Under the pieces are notes generated by a model that was given only the letters and a program-made list of their open reading frames with translations, was not told the origin of the DNA and did not search any database. A stretch of 64,000 nucleotides of DNA from Iris pallida (Eukaryota > Streptophyta > Magnoliopsida > Asparagales > Iridaceae), in the NCBI GenBank assembly GCA_029216955.1, contig JANAVB010033216.1, positions 10,534,408 through 10,598,407 of the forward strand, written 5' to 3'. The stretch's first letter is position 1, and each line of letters starts with the position of its first letter. Below, piece after piece: positions 10,808 through 22,475 of this stretch. The position numbers and the translations under genes are program-made.

Positions 10808-13597
10808 TATAAAATCCCTAAATTTCTACTACGATTTTTTTAATAAATATGGTATTGATTTTTGTACTTCGTATTTGTACGTCGCGTACAAGTTTGCGTT
10901 TCGTAAATTTTTTATCAAGTACGAATAAGTGCGAAGTACATATTTTTATAAAACGTTTTAATTATATAGATGTAGAAAATATTTCAAAATAATAGACGAT
11001 AAATATTTTATATTGCTTAAAGTTGTAAATGCGTCGTGCCGAGGATTGCCAAACTTTATTTTTATTTCAAAAAAGGTAATTTTATTTTATGGTACAAGTA
11101 TAACTAGTAATTTAGAAAAAGCTGTGTTTTATGTAAGTATTATTTTTGCATGCGAGTGTGTATATATTTGTATTTTTGAAATTATTATTATCACTAATAT
11201 ATTATTTCAAAAAAATATATATTAAATATGGGTTGATTTAATATGCAATTAATTATGGTGATTTAAGTTGGAAAAAATATATTAAGTTATTTAAATACAG
11301 TTTAAATTAGAGGTAGAATCTATCTACATTGGATTATATTTGATTGAGTTACTTTTAAATCAATTTGAATTAAATAGTGGAAAATCCAAGGGGAATTAAA
11401 ACTCTTCTTAGTCCTTATCTAGATAAGACTTTTGTAAACCTCCTAATTTTTCAAAATAAATATTTGTAGAATTTTTGGATTTTTAAATAACTATTTATTG
11501 ACTTATTATATAATTTGTATTATTTTACGTATATTTAGTATAGTGCTCATTAGTGAATTTAGTATAAAAATATATAAAGCTATTTTCTAGTACACTAAGG
11601 ATCTAAACTATATTATACAATTTTTCTCAAAATTTTAGGATTTATTTCATAAATTTTATTACTTTTTACATGTTACTTATATTGTACACTATTTACATAA
11701 TATAGAATAATTGTCAAATTAGTATTAAATATTTTAGCTTGTATAAATGAAATTAGATGAAGGTTGTTTAAATAAATATTAACTCTATTTATTATCCTTA
11801 GTAATTTTAAATAATGTTATAGATAACTTAGATAAATATGAACTATATTTTAAGTTAATCGTAATCCTAAGTCTAATAGGAAAGCATCTCTATCTATATC
11901 CTATCCTAACAAAGCAAACTCCAATTTATTTAAATCAAATCCTATCTAATTTAGGAGATAAATCTGAAATAAATACCTATATAAACCCAATACATCCTCT
12001 TCTATCAGCCATAATTCGAAATTATTTTTAGTCCAATAGAAACTATAAAATTCGTCATTAGAATTCAGACCCGCTTTTTAGCAGCAAGAGCAACTTGGAT
12101 CGAAGATATCTCCTAGCTCCGAACTCTGTTTCGCCTCCAATTTTTTTTAAAAGAAGCGTATCAAGGTAAGATTTCCAGAAACATATTTTAATAGATAAAA
12201 CTAGTTCTATAGATTTCTAAAAAACTGTTTGAGTATCTAGTGTCCCAAAAATAAACATGTTTCAGTATTTTTGCGATTTCGGGAGATTCTGGAAACGAAA
12301 ATGCGATCCGTTTAGTTTTTCGGAAAGCTGATACGAAAACATATGTCATATCCTAATTTTAGAATTTATTATATAAATCTAATAGGTACAATATTAATTA
12401 TAATTAGATAATAGACTATTTTTAGCATCCGGAGATGTTTGTTTGGACCTTAGTTCCTCGGCAGCCGTTGTTCCACCTACTTTCCTGTCTGATCTTCGCC
12501 ACCATAGTGCTCAGGACTCAGGTAAGTATACCTTGCTAATTAACTATCATATTATTTATTTTTTACATTATTTACTTTGTTTCATATTTGTTATTTTTAA
12601 TTGTTATAAACTGCGCGTCCAAGCCACACTTGGGTGCAAGCGACTCTATTAGTCGTTTTAATTTACTATATGCATGCTAACTTAGTTTTAGCGGACTACC
12701 TTCTTGTTGGGGGACATCCTTATATCTTCTTGGGCTATGACACTCACACTACACGGTTTGAGACATTTTGCTAGGGGAACGACTTATGGACTGGCCATAT
12801 TTATTGTCGTGTGACGGATAGATCGTAACTGCTACGATTAAGGTATAGAGACTCGAGCAATTACAAAACTGGGTGGGTCATGGACATGACTTGGCCAGTA
12901 TGGGAAATATTGGGAGAGGACAGTCGCTAGTGCGTATGGGAATCCAAACAGGTAAACCACAGTCTCCGGATGAAACTGTGGCAATTTATATTTACAGATG
13001 CCCACTAACATTTTGGACGTTACGGACGGATACAGATGACTGTATGCCAGTTACGTACATGCAGCCTAAATCCCACCCATGTGCATGAAAGTTGTCCTCT
13101 AAATTGCACAATAGATGGTTAGCATCCCCTTTTGCATATTATTGTCTAGGAGAGTCTTGCATATTATTATTATTTTGACAGTTCATATTAGCATGTTCTT
13201 CCTGTATCTTGTTACGTCCCTTTGAGGACCTGGTTATTCCCCAGGTGTGTGTTCATGTCTTCCACAGGTATCTTAGCCGGGATCGTGGTCTTCTCCATTT
13301 ATTCGAAGATGACGTGACTTGGTTCCTCCTTACTACTTCCACTTAGTCCTTTTATATATCATGTACTTCTTTCTTTTTATTTTGGTTGGTAGTGGATGTG
13401 TCTCCACCCAACCTATTGTATCAGAACAATTCATTATATGATATCTTTTATTCCTTTATTTTATGGATGAGATTAGTTAGTTGTGGTTTACTGCATTTTA
13501 CAGCTTATGTATACATACAAGGCCCTTGTACTTCGTATGTATACAGCTGGCATATCTACGTACTTAGTCCTACGTATTTTGGGACTGGGGCGTTACA
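10808..13597 (+). repeat. Element B, 3' LTR
   Basis: A full-length copy of the 5' LTR with scattered substitutions. It begins TATAAAATCCC where the 5' LTR has TGTAAAATCCC, and ends GGGGCGTTACA. Confidence 0.92.
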
Positions 13598-13602
13598 TAT
13601 AG
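13598..13602 (+). other. Target site duplication TATAG, right copy (B)
   Basis: Directly follows the 3' LTR of B and equals 5086-5090. Confidence 0.9.
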
Positions 13603-14285
13603 ACTACGAAGTCTACGAATGGCTGTCTTCAGTCTGGTGCTTTGTCGACCGTCTGACCGGAATGACTCGCTACAAATTGAACGTTATTCTTGGGACAGAC
13701 CAATTCGTAGCCTATTACGTCCACCAAATGATGAGTATATTTTAGGACCGCTAGGGAAGCAGTAAGACCTGCTAGGGCATCAGCTTCGATATTTTAGAGT
13801 CTGGGAACATGTTCTATGAAGAACCTTTCAAATGACGAAATAATGTTAATCGTTATTTGGTGATAGGGGATCATATCTTTATGGCAAACTTCATATAAAC
13901 CCCAGATCTGATTGACGATTAACTGCGAATCGCCGTATGCTTTAAGATACTCTACCCCTAGCTCCTTTGCAAGTCGGAGGCCAATGACCAAAGCGTTGTA
14001 CTCGGCCACGTTGTTTGAGCAGGGTTCTGTAAGGGAATATGCCTGGTTGTTCACCAAGCCAGAGGAAGAAATTAGTACCACTCCGACCCCAACGACAATC
14101 TTGTCCTTGGGTCCAGTTCTTGAAGCACCGTCGAAGAACATTCGCCAGACAGAATCATCGGAAGCCATGTTTGAATTGGCGACCTCATCTGGAATCCTTT
14201 CGTATATTCTGGTTGCCACTGAACTTGGATGGGCTGCTAAAAAGTCTGCCAGAGCTTGACCTTTAACAGCCTTTTTGCGAAACAA
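13603..14285 (-). pseudogene. pol: RNase H domain of C pol
   Basis: It starts with KAVKGQALADFLAAHP, the usual link from RT to RNase H in Tat elements, then FFDGASR with the first catalytic Asp, NVAEYNAL with the Glu and YGDSQLIVNQ with the next Asp. It would degrade the RNA strand of RNA/DNA hybrids. It is one base out of frame with the RT because of an extra A in the run at about 14270-14276; in H the same place reads in frame as QKSVKG. The C-terminal part runs to the B insertion at 13603. Confidence 0.8.
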
Positions 14286-15573
14286 AGATCATGTCGTAGG
14301 AAGACAATAATATCGCCCAGGTAGCAAGACGAGAGCTGAGCCCGCCTAGCTTGGTCATAACAACCCTGAGGGGATTAACTCGAGATATAATATGGATGGT
14401 TTGTCCTGTAACATAGTGTCGCGTCTTCTGGATGGAGAACACCAAAGCAAGACATTCCTTCTCCATGGCGGTGTATCTATGCTCAGGCCCCATCATCATT
14501 CGACTGAGGTAGTAGATAGCTTGTTCATGTCCCGCGTCATTGTTCTGTACTAGTAGAGCACCGAGGGAATGCTCCATCGCTCGTACGTAAAGCAAGAATG
14601 GTTTTCCAGCAACCGGGGCCACCAGGATTGGAGGGTTAGATAGATATTCTTTGATGCTGTTGAAGACGCGCTGGCATTTTTCATCCCATACGAATGAAAT
14701 GCCCTTCTTCATGAGGTGGGTGAATGGCTGACATCGCCCGGAGAGGTTAGAGATAAACCTCCTGATGTAGGCTAGCCTCCCTTGAAGGCCTCGGAGTTCA
14801 CGGAGATTTCTCGGAGGACCCATCTCCATGATAGCCTTCGTCTTCTCAGGGTCGATGTGGATTCCCTGGGCAGTAATGATAAAACCCAGGAATTTTCTAC
14901 TAGATACACCCAAGAAGGATTTAGTAGGATTCATCTTCAAGTTGTACGCTCGCTTCAGGTCGAATATCGTCCTCAAATCCTGCAGATGGTCTCCCTTAGA
15001 GCGGCTTTTGACAGCTATGTCATCGACGTAACATTCTACGGTCTTACGCAGGTGATCTCTGAAGATGGCACTCAAGGCTCTTTGATATGTAGCACTGACA
15101 TTCTTTAAATTGAAGGGCATGACTGTGTAACAGTATACGTCAATCGGTGTTCGGAATGATGTATGCTTTTCGTTGTCAGGAAACATCTTGATTTGGTTGT
15201 ATCCTGAGAAGCCATTCATGAATGACATGCGCTCAAAGCCACATGTGTTGTCGATCATGATGTCCATGATGGGGAGAGGGAACTCATTTTTAGGACATGC
15301 TTCATTTAGATTTTGGAAGTCGATGCAAATCTGAATCTTTCTATTCTTCTTGAGGACTGGTACTATATTGGCGACCCAGTCTGGATGTTGCTCCTCCCGG
15401 ATGAAGCCGCTAGCTATTAGTTTGTTGACCTCAGCTTCGATAGAATTCATGATGTCCGGACGGAACCGTCGTTGCTGTTGTTTGACCGGCTTTGCGTCCG
15501 GACGAATGTTAAGCTTGTGGAGTGCAACCTCGGGGTTTAGCCCTGGCATGTCTTTATAGCTCCAGGCGAACAC
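14263..15573 (-). pseudogene. pol: Reverse transcriptase domain of C pol
   Basis: The 436-codon frame starts FAWSYKDMPGL and holds the Tat-type RT: HPDWVANIVPVLKK, the fingers motif FPLPIMDIMIDNT, GFSGYNQI and the catalytic YVDD (ECYVDDIAVKS), followed by the connection FLGVSSRKFLGFII and the RNase H tether. It copies element RNA into cDNA. Usually conserved residues have drifted: FNLKNVSATYQ replaces the FGLKNAGATYQ seen in H. The frame ends in a frameshift at about 14270. Upstream it is separated from the preceding frame by one TAA. Confidence 0.85.
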
Positions 15574-15585
15574 GTCGATATATTC

Positions 15586-16533
15586 TTAGACGAGTTGTAG
15601 TAGCGATCCTCGTTCTTCGTCTCTCAGGCTTTTGCTAACGAAGATTGGTTTTGGAGAGGACTCATTGCCGAGGTCAACTTGCATGACCTCATCCTCTGTG
15701 GGAGGCTCTCTTTGTTCGAACCGCTTCTTCCATTGCGCGTTTAGCTGTTGGGCCCACCGCTCTAACTCAAGAAGTTCAGGAATATCTTTATCTTCTTCGT
15801 TGGCGTCGACGAATGCCATATTGACAGACAAGACTTGCCTGAACCGGTCCTCGATACTGACATCCGAATCAGAAGTGGGTGATCCGGTTGAATACGAATG
15901 CCAGTCGCATTCCTCATCTGAGCTTTCAGGAGTTGTTGCAGGTATAACATAACCTAGCCCATATCTGGTCTTGTTGTAGTAATCCCGTAGTTTTCCAGCC
16001 GGGACCGGCAACTGTAAGGGTAGCCGCCGTCTAGTGCCGTAGTTCAAACCTGGCGTAGTTTCCAGATCATACCCCTATTTTTGCATGAGGTACTTGGATC
16101 GGAAACTATATAGATAAAGGGGCAGTCTTCCGGTGTCGGGTTCGAGATCAACTTCTTCTATCCTGAAAGGCTATGGATCATTCTTCCGGCCGAAGATGAT
16201 TGGATGATCCTCTCCCTCAACTATGCCGTGAGCGTCTTCTACTGGAGTAAGTTGATTTGCGATGTAGACATTTGTCACCTGTGTGTGTAGGTGGGTGCCT
16301 ATACCGTGTTCCATGGCATACATTGTACAAAGCTTATTAAGCTCGAGGTAGTTCAAAGATAGCCCTTTATTGATAAAGTAAGGTATCTTTTCCAGTGGAA
16401 TTACATCATTTGTGGATGGAACATCAGTGTGAGCAGCCACATACTTGGCCAACTCTGACTCTTCTTCGGCTACCCCCTGTGTCAATGAAGACTGGAAGGA
16501 TGACTTGGGCAGCTTAATCATCGGGGGCTCCAC
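15586..16533 (-). pseudogene. pol: Linker between protease and RT of C
   Basis: Two frames (16533-16171 and 16047-15586) cover the acidic, poorly conserved region between PR and RT of Tat polyproteins, with GLNYGTRRRLPLQLP matching GLNYGKGRRTPIRT in H, then FEQREPPTEDEVMQVDLG. Its end, LLQLV-stop-EYIDVFAW, runs in frame into RT. The TAA at 15586-15588 replaces the CAA Gln read by H (LILLIQEYIDVFAW). No enzyme is expected here. Confidence 0.7.
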
Positions 16534-16874
16534 TGGTGGAGCAGAACGTGGAGTCGTTGGCGTACTAGCGACCCCAGCTTAGTGTTTGGTGTGAGACGGG
16601 GAGTTGTTGGCTCACTTGCAGTCCCCGACTTCGTATTCAGCTACTGATTCATTCTAGGAGAATGAATCGTCATCGACTTGACAGAGGGATTGAGCTCCTC
16701 TGTTTGTTACTGGCTAGCTCTAGGCAGCCCAATTGTCAGTAGCTCTGTTGTGGGCCTTGGCGCTTGGCCAGACCATGGCAGTCGGATTATCATCTGCTCC
16801 TCATGTGCAGAGAGAATGATTGCATCCTTACGCAGAGTGGCTGTAAGGGGTGCAGTTCTGCCAGGTTTGCGGGC

Positions 16875-17534
16875 TTAGAGGTGGATCGTCAGAGGTTCTT
16901 CTGATCCAATTTCCGCCTCAGTTTGAGCTTGAGTATCTCCTTCGACAAGGTGCCTTTTCGACTTCTCGTATAAGCATGAGTCTGAGTAGTAGGATTCGAC
17001 CCCTTTAAAGGGATCGATGTCGGCAAATTCTGTCCTCACGAAGCTGTTCTTGTCGACGTACTTGAAACACTGGTACAGTGTGGAAGGCACGATCATGTAA
17101 TCGTGTATCCAAGGATGCCCCAGGAGAATATTGTAGGAAGTGTCCGCATCTATGACATAACAGGTCACTTCTGACTGAAGGTCGCCGATTTGGCACTTCA
17201 AGCGAATCTTTCCAATCGGATAGCTTCTTCCTGAATTAAAACCGCTGATAGCTGTACTTATCGGTGTTAGGCGATGCACTGGGATGCGCAGATGGTGCAG
17301 CAGACTCTTCGGGATGATGCTTATGGAAGAAACGGGATCAATATGCATTCGATCCACCTTGATGTCGCCATTGTATCCAGTATAATACAGAGGGCGATCG
17401 TGCAGGTTGGTCTTGATAAGCATATCCTGGCATGAAAATAATGTTGGGCATTGCACCTGTGCAAGCACCGTCCTAGAGATCCGCAAGCGAGCTCTCCACA
17501 GTGAGATTGGACTGAGCCAGATATGCATCGACAT
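16875..17534 (-). pseudogene. pol: Aspartic protease region of C
   Basis: It contains DRPLYYTGYNGDIKVDRM, the active-site region HIDPVSSISIIPKSLL, ISGFNSGRSYPIGKIRL and YNILLGHPWIHD, the normal order of a retropepsin in Tat elements. The catalytic triplet is usually D-S/P-G; H has IDPGSALSIIP, whereas C has Val in place of the Gly, which should inactivate it. The region ends with EEPLTIHL and a stop, a motif repeated five times in H. Confidence 0.75.
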
Positions 17535-18420
17535 TCTGGAGTGCTTTGCTCAGTGCAACACGAACATCTTTGGAGAGTCTCAGGAGCTCGTATAGCGACA
17601 ATTTGGCCAGTGTATTGGCCAATTGTGCCAAGATGTCAAAGTTGTAGGGCCTCTCTAGCCCATGAGTCACCTCTTTTCGGAGTGGTTTGTCAAAGTGAGT
17701 CTCCTTTGGACTAGGCTTGTCGGTCGTCGGAGGCTGAGAAGGTCCTGGAGCATTAGCAGTAGCCGGCTGATAATCTTCAACCGAGTTACCCGGTGTAGGT
17801 TGGGATTGTGCACCCGACCGGGTGACGACGGCTGTAGCTTCTTCGACTTCTGCCGAGATTGTGCGGCATGATTTGACTTTTTCACTCTTCTTTTTGTTGG
17901 TAGAGGGTGGTGTGGACTGAGTCACTTTAGGTACCAGGTCTAGATGGACCCACATGACCTCTCCTCGTGACGTGGTGAGAGGCACTAGACCAGCGGCCTG
18001 GTCACGGGAAGGTGGAAGGTTATCGACCTCCATCTTTTTCCTGAGGACGGGTACTACTCTATCTTGAGTCCTTGTCGGAGGGAAGCTGCCGAACTGTACT
18101 GACACCATGTTGGCTGCCACGGTCACCTCTTCGAAATCAATGGCCATGGCCTTAGAATCGATGAGATGCTGGATGTATCGCTTCAGTTGGAAGCAGTCTT
18201 GCGTAGCATGGTGGACATAGCGATGGTAGTGACAGTACTTAGGGCTCTCCATTTCTGTCGGCCGAGGTTCCCGTCTTGGTGGGGGGAGCTGAACTCTACC
18301 CCCTTGTATGAGCATGTCCAAAATGGGCTTGACATGGCTGTCCTCGAAGGAGTAGGTCATCTGAGGCCACTGCTTTTCTGCCGGCTTTGGTTCAGGCTTC
18401 TGGGCTGTGTCGGCCACCAT
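17473..18420 (-). pseudogene. gag: C-terminal gag of C with zinc-knuckle-like motif
   Basis: The motif PKYCHYHRYVHHATQDCFQLK (Cys-x2-His-x9-Cys spacing, as in the H motif YCVYHRFIGHPTRACYVLK) is the nucleocapsid-like element of Tat gag proteins. The frame also includes ANMVSVQFG, shared with H, and a Pro/Ser/Thr-rich linker, then PYNFDILAQLANT leading toward the protease. Confidence 0.7.
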
Positions 18421-18585
18421 AGCCTGCTTGCCCTTGTTGTCTCAGTTGTTGGAGGAAATACCGCCGTTGTTGTTGTTGGCATTAGGGCGTTTGCCTTTGT
18501 CCTCTCCTTCTGAGATGTGCAATCCCAGTTGGCGAGCTTTCTTTAAGTTATCTTCTGCGCTAGTGGCGCTGATAATGAAAGTCTT

Positions 18586-19206
18586 TCAATCCTTGAATTG
18601 ACTTTCGCCCATCCAGAGGCTGATTGTGGGAAGGAGCCTCTTTTGGCAGATTTCAATCAAGGAAGAATCTGGATTGCCAGAGGACAATTTCATCGCGGTT
18701 TGGCAAAACCACTCAATGTAGTTTCTTGTCAATTCTTTCTCACCTTGAACAACGTCCATGAGGGTGGACATTGTCACATCTTGTCCTACCTCGTAGAACC
18801 TTTCAAGGAACATGTTTTTGAAGCCGACGAAGGAATGGATGCAGTTGTCCGGCAGATTGCGGTACCAATCAAATGCTACCCCCTCCAATGTCTCGATGAA
18901 CAACCGCGTGAGGATGGCGTCGTCATGAGGCAGATGGTCGGTCGTGACTTCAAAGTAGGTAATGTACCGGCTCGCAGATGTCTTCCATCATATGGATTGA
19001 TTGTTAAATGGCTTATATCTTGGTGGAAAGGGAACATCTCTCCATGCAGAGGGATACGGTTGTCGTATCCTAAGGTCTTGGGAAGTTTCTCGGACGTGAA
19101 ACATGGCCCGGAGCTCCTGGACCTCTCATCTCGCCTTCCTGGCCTCATTTGCAGCGGTGGGAGCCGTTATCGTAGGAGGATTGTTGCCCGAGTTTGGAGC
19201 AGTTGA
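18586..19206 (-). pseudogene. gag: Capsid (retrotransposon gag) domain of C
   Basis: FIETLEGVAFDWYRNLPDNCI, FVGFKNMFLERFYEVG and LMDVVQGEKELTRNYIEWF form the helical capsid core of plant Ty3/gypsy gag, which builds the virus-like particle. The H homologue reads GVAYDWYRS and FLEQFYEGINDMTMSAL. The upstream part (about 18904-19206) is recognisable only by switching frames, so frameshifts are present. Confidence 0.72.
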
Positions 19207-19740
19207 GTTTGAGTCTGCTTTGACCGCGGGACCCAAGCTTGTTTGGCCAGGCGTCCTTCCTTGCAGAGTCGGTAGGGCCGCTTTGATCTCGTCCACGGAT
19301 TTGACCAAGGTATTAAGTATGGCCTCCAGAGTGTCGATGCGTTGGCGATCACTGGGACCGTCTTGGTTGCTGTCTGTCATAAACACCGTCCTCATATGAG
19401 AAGAGATGGAAGGAACGGTGGAGGTCGTGCCCTCTGATTTATACCCTTGTACAGAGAAGTCGTCAGGGTATGTGGAAATGTTCTCCTCTAGTTCGGACTC
19501 AGAAGGAGTGGTACCCCCAGCTTCAGAGCTTACCTCGTCTTGAGAGTTGTGGACGTCCTCGGGGACGTTGGAACCTGCTGCATCTGTTGGAGGAACCATT
19601 TCTCCTGGATTATCTTCTTGGAACACCGGATTATCGTGGATGTTTAGAGGAGTGCTACCTCCGGCTCCAGCACCTCCCAGAGATATGGATGACGAATCTC
19701 AAAGTGTGGCAGATTTCGTCTTTGAGCGGGTACCTTGGTA
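19126..19740 (-). pseudogene. gag: Gag N-terminal region of C (coiled, acidic)
   Basis: This contains VPEDVHNSQDEVSSEAGG, PSESELEENISTYPDDFSV, FMTDSNQDGPSDRQRIDTLEA and VKSVDEIKAALPTLQG. The same order occurs in D at about 63640-64000, confirming one family. Acidic and low-complexity sequence is followed by a short heptad-like helix. It lies between the leader frame and the capsid domain. Confidence 0.7.
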
Positions 19741-19746
19741 AACTCC

Positions 19747-21117
19747 TCATGTAACGGTGGTAGACAACAGCTTAGAAGAGAGTTTCTTAGTTACGCTGGT
19801 TGAGATTTTTGGACTGGAGACGTTTGTTTTCTTCCCTCTTCCGCTGCCAGGGATCTTCGGAGCAGAATTGCAGGAGGCGACGAGAAGCGCCTCGTCTTCT
19901 AAGCTTGGGTGTTGCAGTCGTTGGATGACGGACCGTCGGACTTCTTGTACTGTCGTATTGTTGCAGCAGCAGTTGACAATGACTTGGGTGCAGTGAGTCC
20001 ATGGAAGGACTCTCTGCACACCGAAGCTTCTTCTCTTTCTTTGCACTTGTGAAGGATCACATCATGCAAGTCAGGTACGTCTCGAACAACCTTTATACCC
20101 ATTTTGTGGGCCCGGGAATCTCGAGCATTTGAGTGTGTTGGCACCATGTTTGCTCCATGATTGTTGGAAGACTCTTGGAAACCACTCTGTCCGTTTGTCG
20201 TCGGGGGCTGGACTCGAGTGGTTCGGTACAACTTTCCATCGGAGGCCCGCATAACTGTAAGCGGAGCGCTCGGATGGTCAGAGGTTAGGACAGCTGACTG
20301 AGCTCGCTGAGCCCGCGCTGTCCTAGACTTCTTCACTCTAGCACCCGAGGGTGCATAGTAGGAAGAGTCCAAATGGTACCGCACAGAGTCTGGCATATTT
20401 TCTTGGGAGCATCTGGAGTCAGGACCGCATGAGAGGCGGTCAAAGACTGAACCGAGCCGTATGGAGCATTCATGCGGCTGGCTTTTGTGGCCGTATAGGA
20501 ATTTATGTGGCTGAATCTGTTGGCTACATCAGCATTCATATGGCTAGATCTGTTGACCACAGCAGCATTCATGCGGCTGAATCTGTTGACCACATCAGCA
20601 TTCATGCGGCTGGATCTGTTGGCCACATCAGCATTCATGCGGCTCGAACTGTTGGCCACATCAGCATTCATGCGGCTGGATCCGTTGGCCACATCAGCAT
20701 TCATGCGGCTGGATTTAGTGGCCGCATGAGTCTTCATGCGGCTGGAATTGTTGGCCGCATGAGCCTTCTTCATGCGGCTGGCACCCTTATTGGGCTTCTT
20801 CCTGGACCGCATAGAGTCCCCTTTTGCTTCTTCAAGTCCAGCATCGTAGTGCTTTCCTCTGCCAGACTTAAGAACAGCAGGGTCCTCTGTGGCCTGAAGT
20901 GGAGCCGCATGCGAATCTCCGTCGTCCTGGACAGCAGAGAACATTTCGTCCAGAGCTTGGGGAGGAGCAAATGATTTGGGCCTCCACTCCCTGCGGGCCT
21001 TCTTCGTGCGGGCTCACTTCTGGACCGGGCCAACGCTCCCGTCGGAGAGCATTTCTTCAAACGCCTGTTGGTCGAAGCGGACGACCAGCATCTGTTGTAT
21101 GGAGCCAAGTTTGGCTG
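19747..21117 (-). pseudogene. Gag leader ORF of C, with SRM-repeat tract
   Basis: Homologous to the D frame at 62218-63340. It begins with VRFDQQAFEEMLSDG, has KSGRGKHYDA, then about eight copies of an 11-residue unit like SRMNADVANRS, then LDSSYYAP, ASDGKLYRTTRVQPP, LHDVILHKCKEREEAS and VIVNCCCNNTT. The start codon seen in D (ATG CTT GGC) is AAA here, a TGA interrupts it at 21014-21016 (CGA in D), and the rest needs two frame changes. Its function is unknown. It may be an extra domain before gag, as in Ogre-like elements. Confidence 0.65.
20465..20790 (-). repeat. 33-bp coding minisatellite in C leader ORF
   Basis: About nine units of 33 bp, each with a CATGCGGCT core on the plus strand, give the peptide unit SRMNADVANRS on the minus strand. 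Units differ by point changes. The same nine-base core fills the LTR of this element family. Confidence 0.9.
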
Positions 21118-21157
21118 CGTCCGATTGCGTCACCAACTTCTCAGCCGTGGAGAAGTT

Positions 21158-21177
21158 AGTCCCCAGCAGAGTCGCCA
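21158..21177 (-). other. Primer-binding site of C
   Basis: Read on the minus strand: TGGCGACTCTGCTGGGGACT, three bases inside the LTR end. D has the same site at 62156. A tRNA primer of the type used by Ogre/Tat elements is likely; I did not assign the tRNA. Confidence 0.8.
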
Positions 21178-21504
21178 TCGTGTTTGCCATTGATTATAAA
21201 AGAACAGAACAATTTTATGGAAGGACTAGATTTTTACTTCACAATACAAACTCGCTTGTACAAAAGAGAGCCTAGGAACAAAACCTAGGAAAAGCAATCT
21301 AAAGTACAATTATTTATTTTTGATTCTGGGAGTGACGGTAGAGGCTCGGAAGAGTGACGGCAACTCTGCCTTACTCCTTGGACGATCGGACGTGGCATCT
21401 GCTCCGGGGAAGAAATGCTCTTCGTGTGGACGGGGGTTGCTGATATCCCTGCTCGGGCTCTGTGCGTATAATTCTGTGTCTTCTCTCGTCCCTGCCTCCC
21501 TTTG

Positions 21505-21514
21505 CTATTTATAG
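21505..21514 (-). promoter_or_regulatory. TATA box of C LTR
   Basis: CTATAAATAG on the minus strand. D has CCTATAAATA at the matching place (61770-61779). Confidence 0.65.
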
Positions 21515-21859
21515 GAGTGGGGTGTGCAGTAATTGCCCCTTAAAAAGCGGGTGGTTAGGGATTCGTTAAGATTTGTCTTGATTCTGTTTGTTAAAAATCA
21601 ATCTGGGCTGTTAATGCTGATTGTAACAAATCTGGGTGGTTTAATGTTGATTGTACCAAATCTGCATGGTTTGTTGGAAATCGATCTGGGCAGTGAATGT
21701 TGATTGCAATAAATCTGTATTGTGATGATTTGTTGATATCAGCAAATCCAAGTGAATAAATCTTGGTCAATCTCTTACCACGTGTCCCAAATGCCTGTTA
21801 TGTCGATTGCCATAAATCTGAATTAATGAGATTTGATCAACTCCTGCCACGTGTCCCAA

Positions 21860-22475
21860 CTGCTGCGAGCCGCAAGGAGGACTGTCATAGTTGAGCCGCA
21901 TGAGTGCGATCTTGTGTCAGAGCCGCATAAGGGTGGCCTTATCTGAACCGCATGAAAGTCCTTTAATCTGAACCGCATGGAGGTCCTTACAACTGAGCCG
22001 CATTGACGTCCTTACAACTGAGCCGCATGGAAGTCCTTTAATCTGAACCGCATGGAGGTCCTTACAACTGAGCCGCATGGACGTCCTTACAACTGAGCCG
22101 CATAAAGAGCTTTAGAAATAGGCGGGTCGTGCCAGCTATAAAGATTTTCCTCGTCTCTCTAGGAGCACGTCAAGAGTCATCATTTCACCTTTATGTCAGA
22201 GCTGTCAATCTGTTGTGTCAGGGCTACTGCATTGCGTCAGAGCATTAAATGAGTCAGCTGCACATAGTAATAATGGCCAGCTGTGGATGCCTGCTTTTGA
22301 ACTACCCACGGCCACTTGGCTTTTCCGAGCCGCATAGAGCTCTCGGGGACTTTTAAGCCGCATGAAGCTCTAGGGGACTTATGAGTCGCATGAAGTTCTA
22401 AAGGACTTTTGAGCCGCATAAAGCTCTAAGTGAATTTCTGAGCCGCATGAGACTCCCACTACTTTGAGCCACATG
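21860..22475 (-). repeat. CATGCGGCTC motif array in C LTR (U3)
   Basis: About 16 copies of GAGCCGCATG on the plus strand (CATGCGGCTC in element sense), all in one orientation. Most are spaced 25-30 bases apart in the runs 21945-22105 and 22325-22450. Intervening text such as TCCTTACAACT also repeats in the first run. Confidence 0.9.

Larger units (their letters stand above)
5091..13597 (+). mobile_element. Element B: complete non-autonomous Tekay-like LTR element
   Basis: The element is 8.5 kb with LTRs of 2789 and 2790 bp, an internal region of 2.93 kb and a TATAG target duplication. The ends read TGTAAAATCC...GGGGCGTTACA. There is no gag or pol reading frame, so it would need proteins from a partner element. 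It is inserted into the pol gene of C, and the two halves of that gene face each other across it. The close match of its two LTRs suggests a fairly recent insertion, though divergence was not measured. The TTCGAGGACGAA block before the 3' LTR points to a deletion derivative of a Tekay/Del chromovirus. Confidence 0.92.

Noticed and set aside
20351..20974. Plus-strand 207-codon frame with HAAGS repeats
   Set aside because: Antisense shadow of the SRM repeat of the C leader ORF; the minus-strand frame is the one conserved with D and E.
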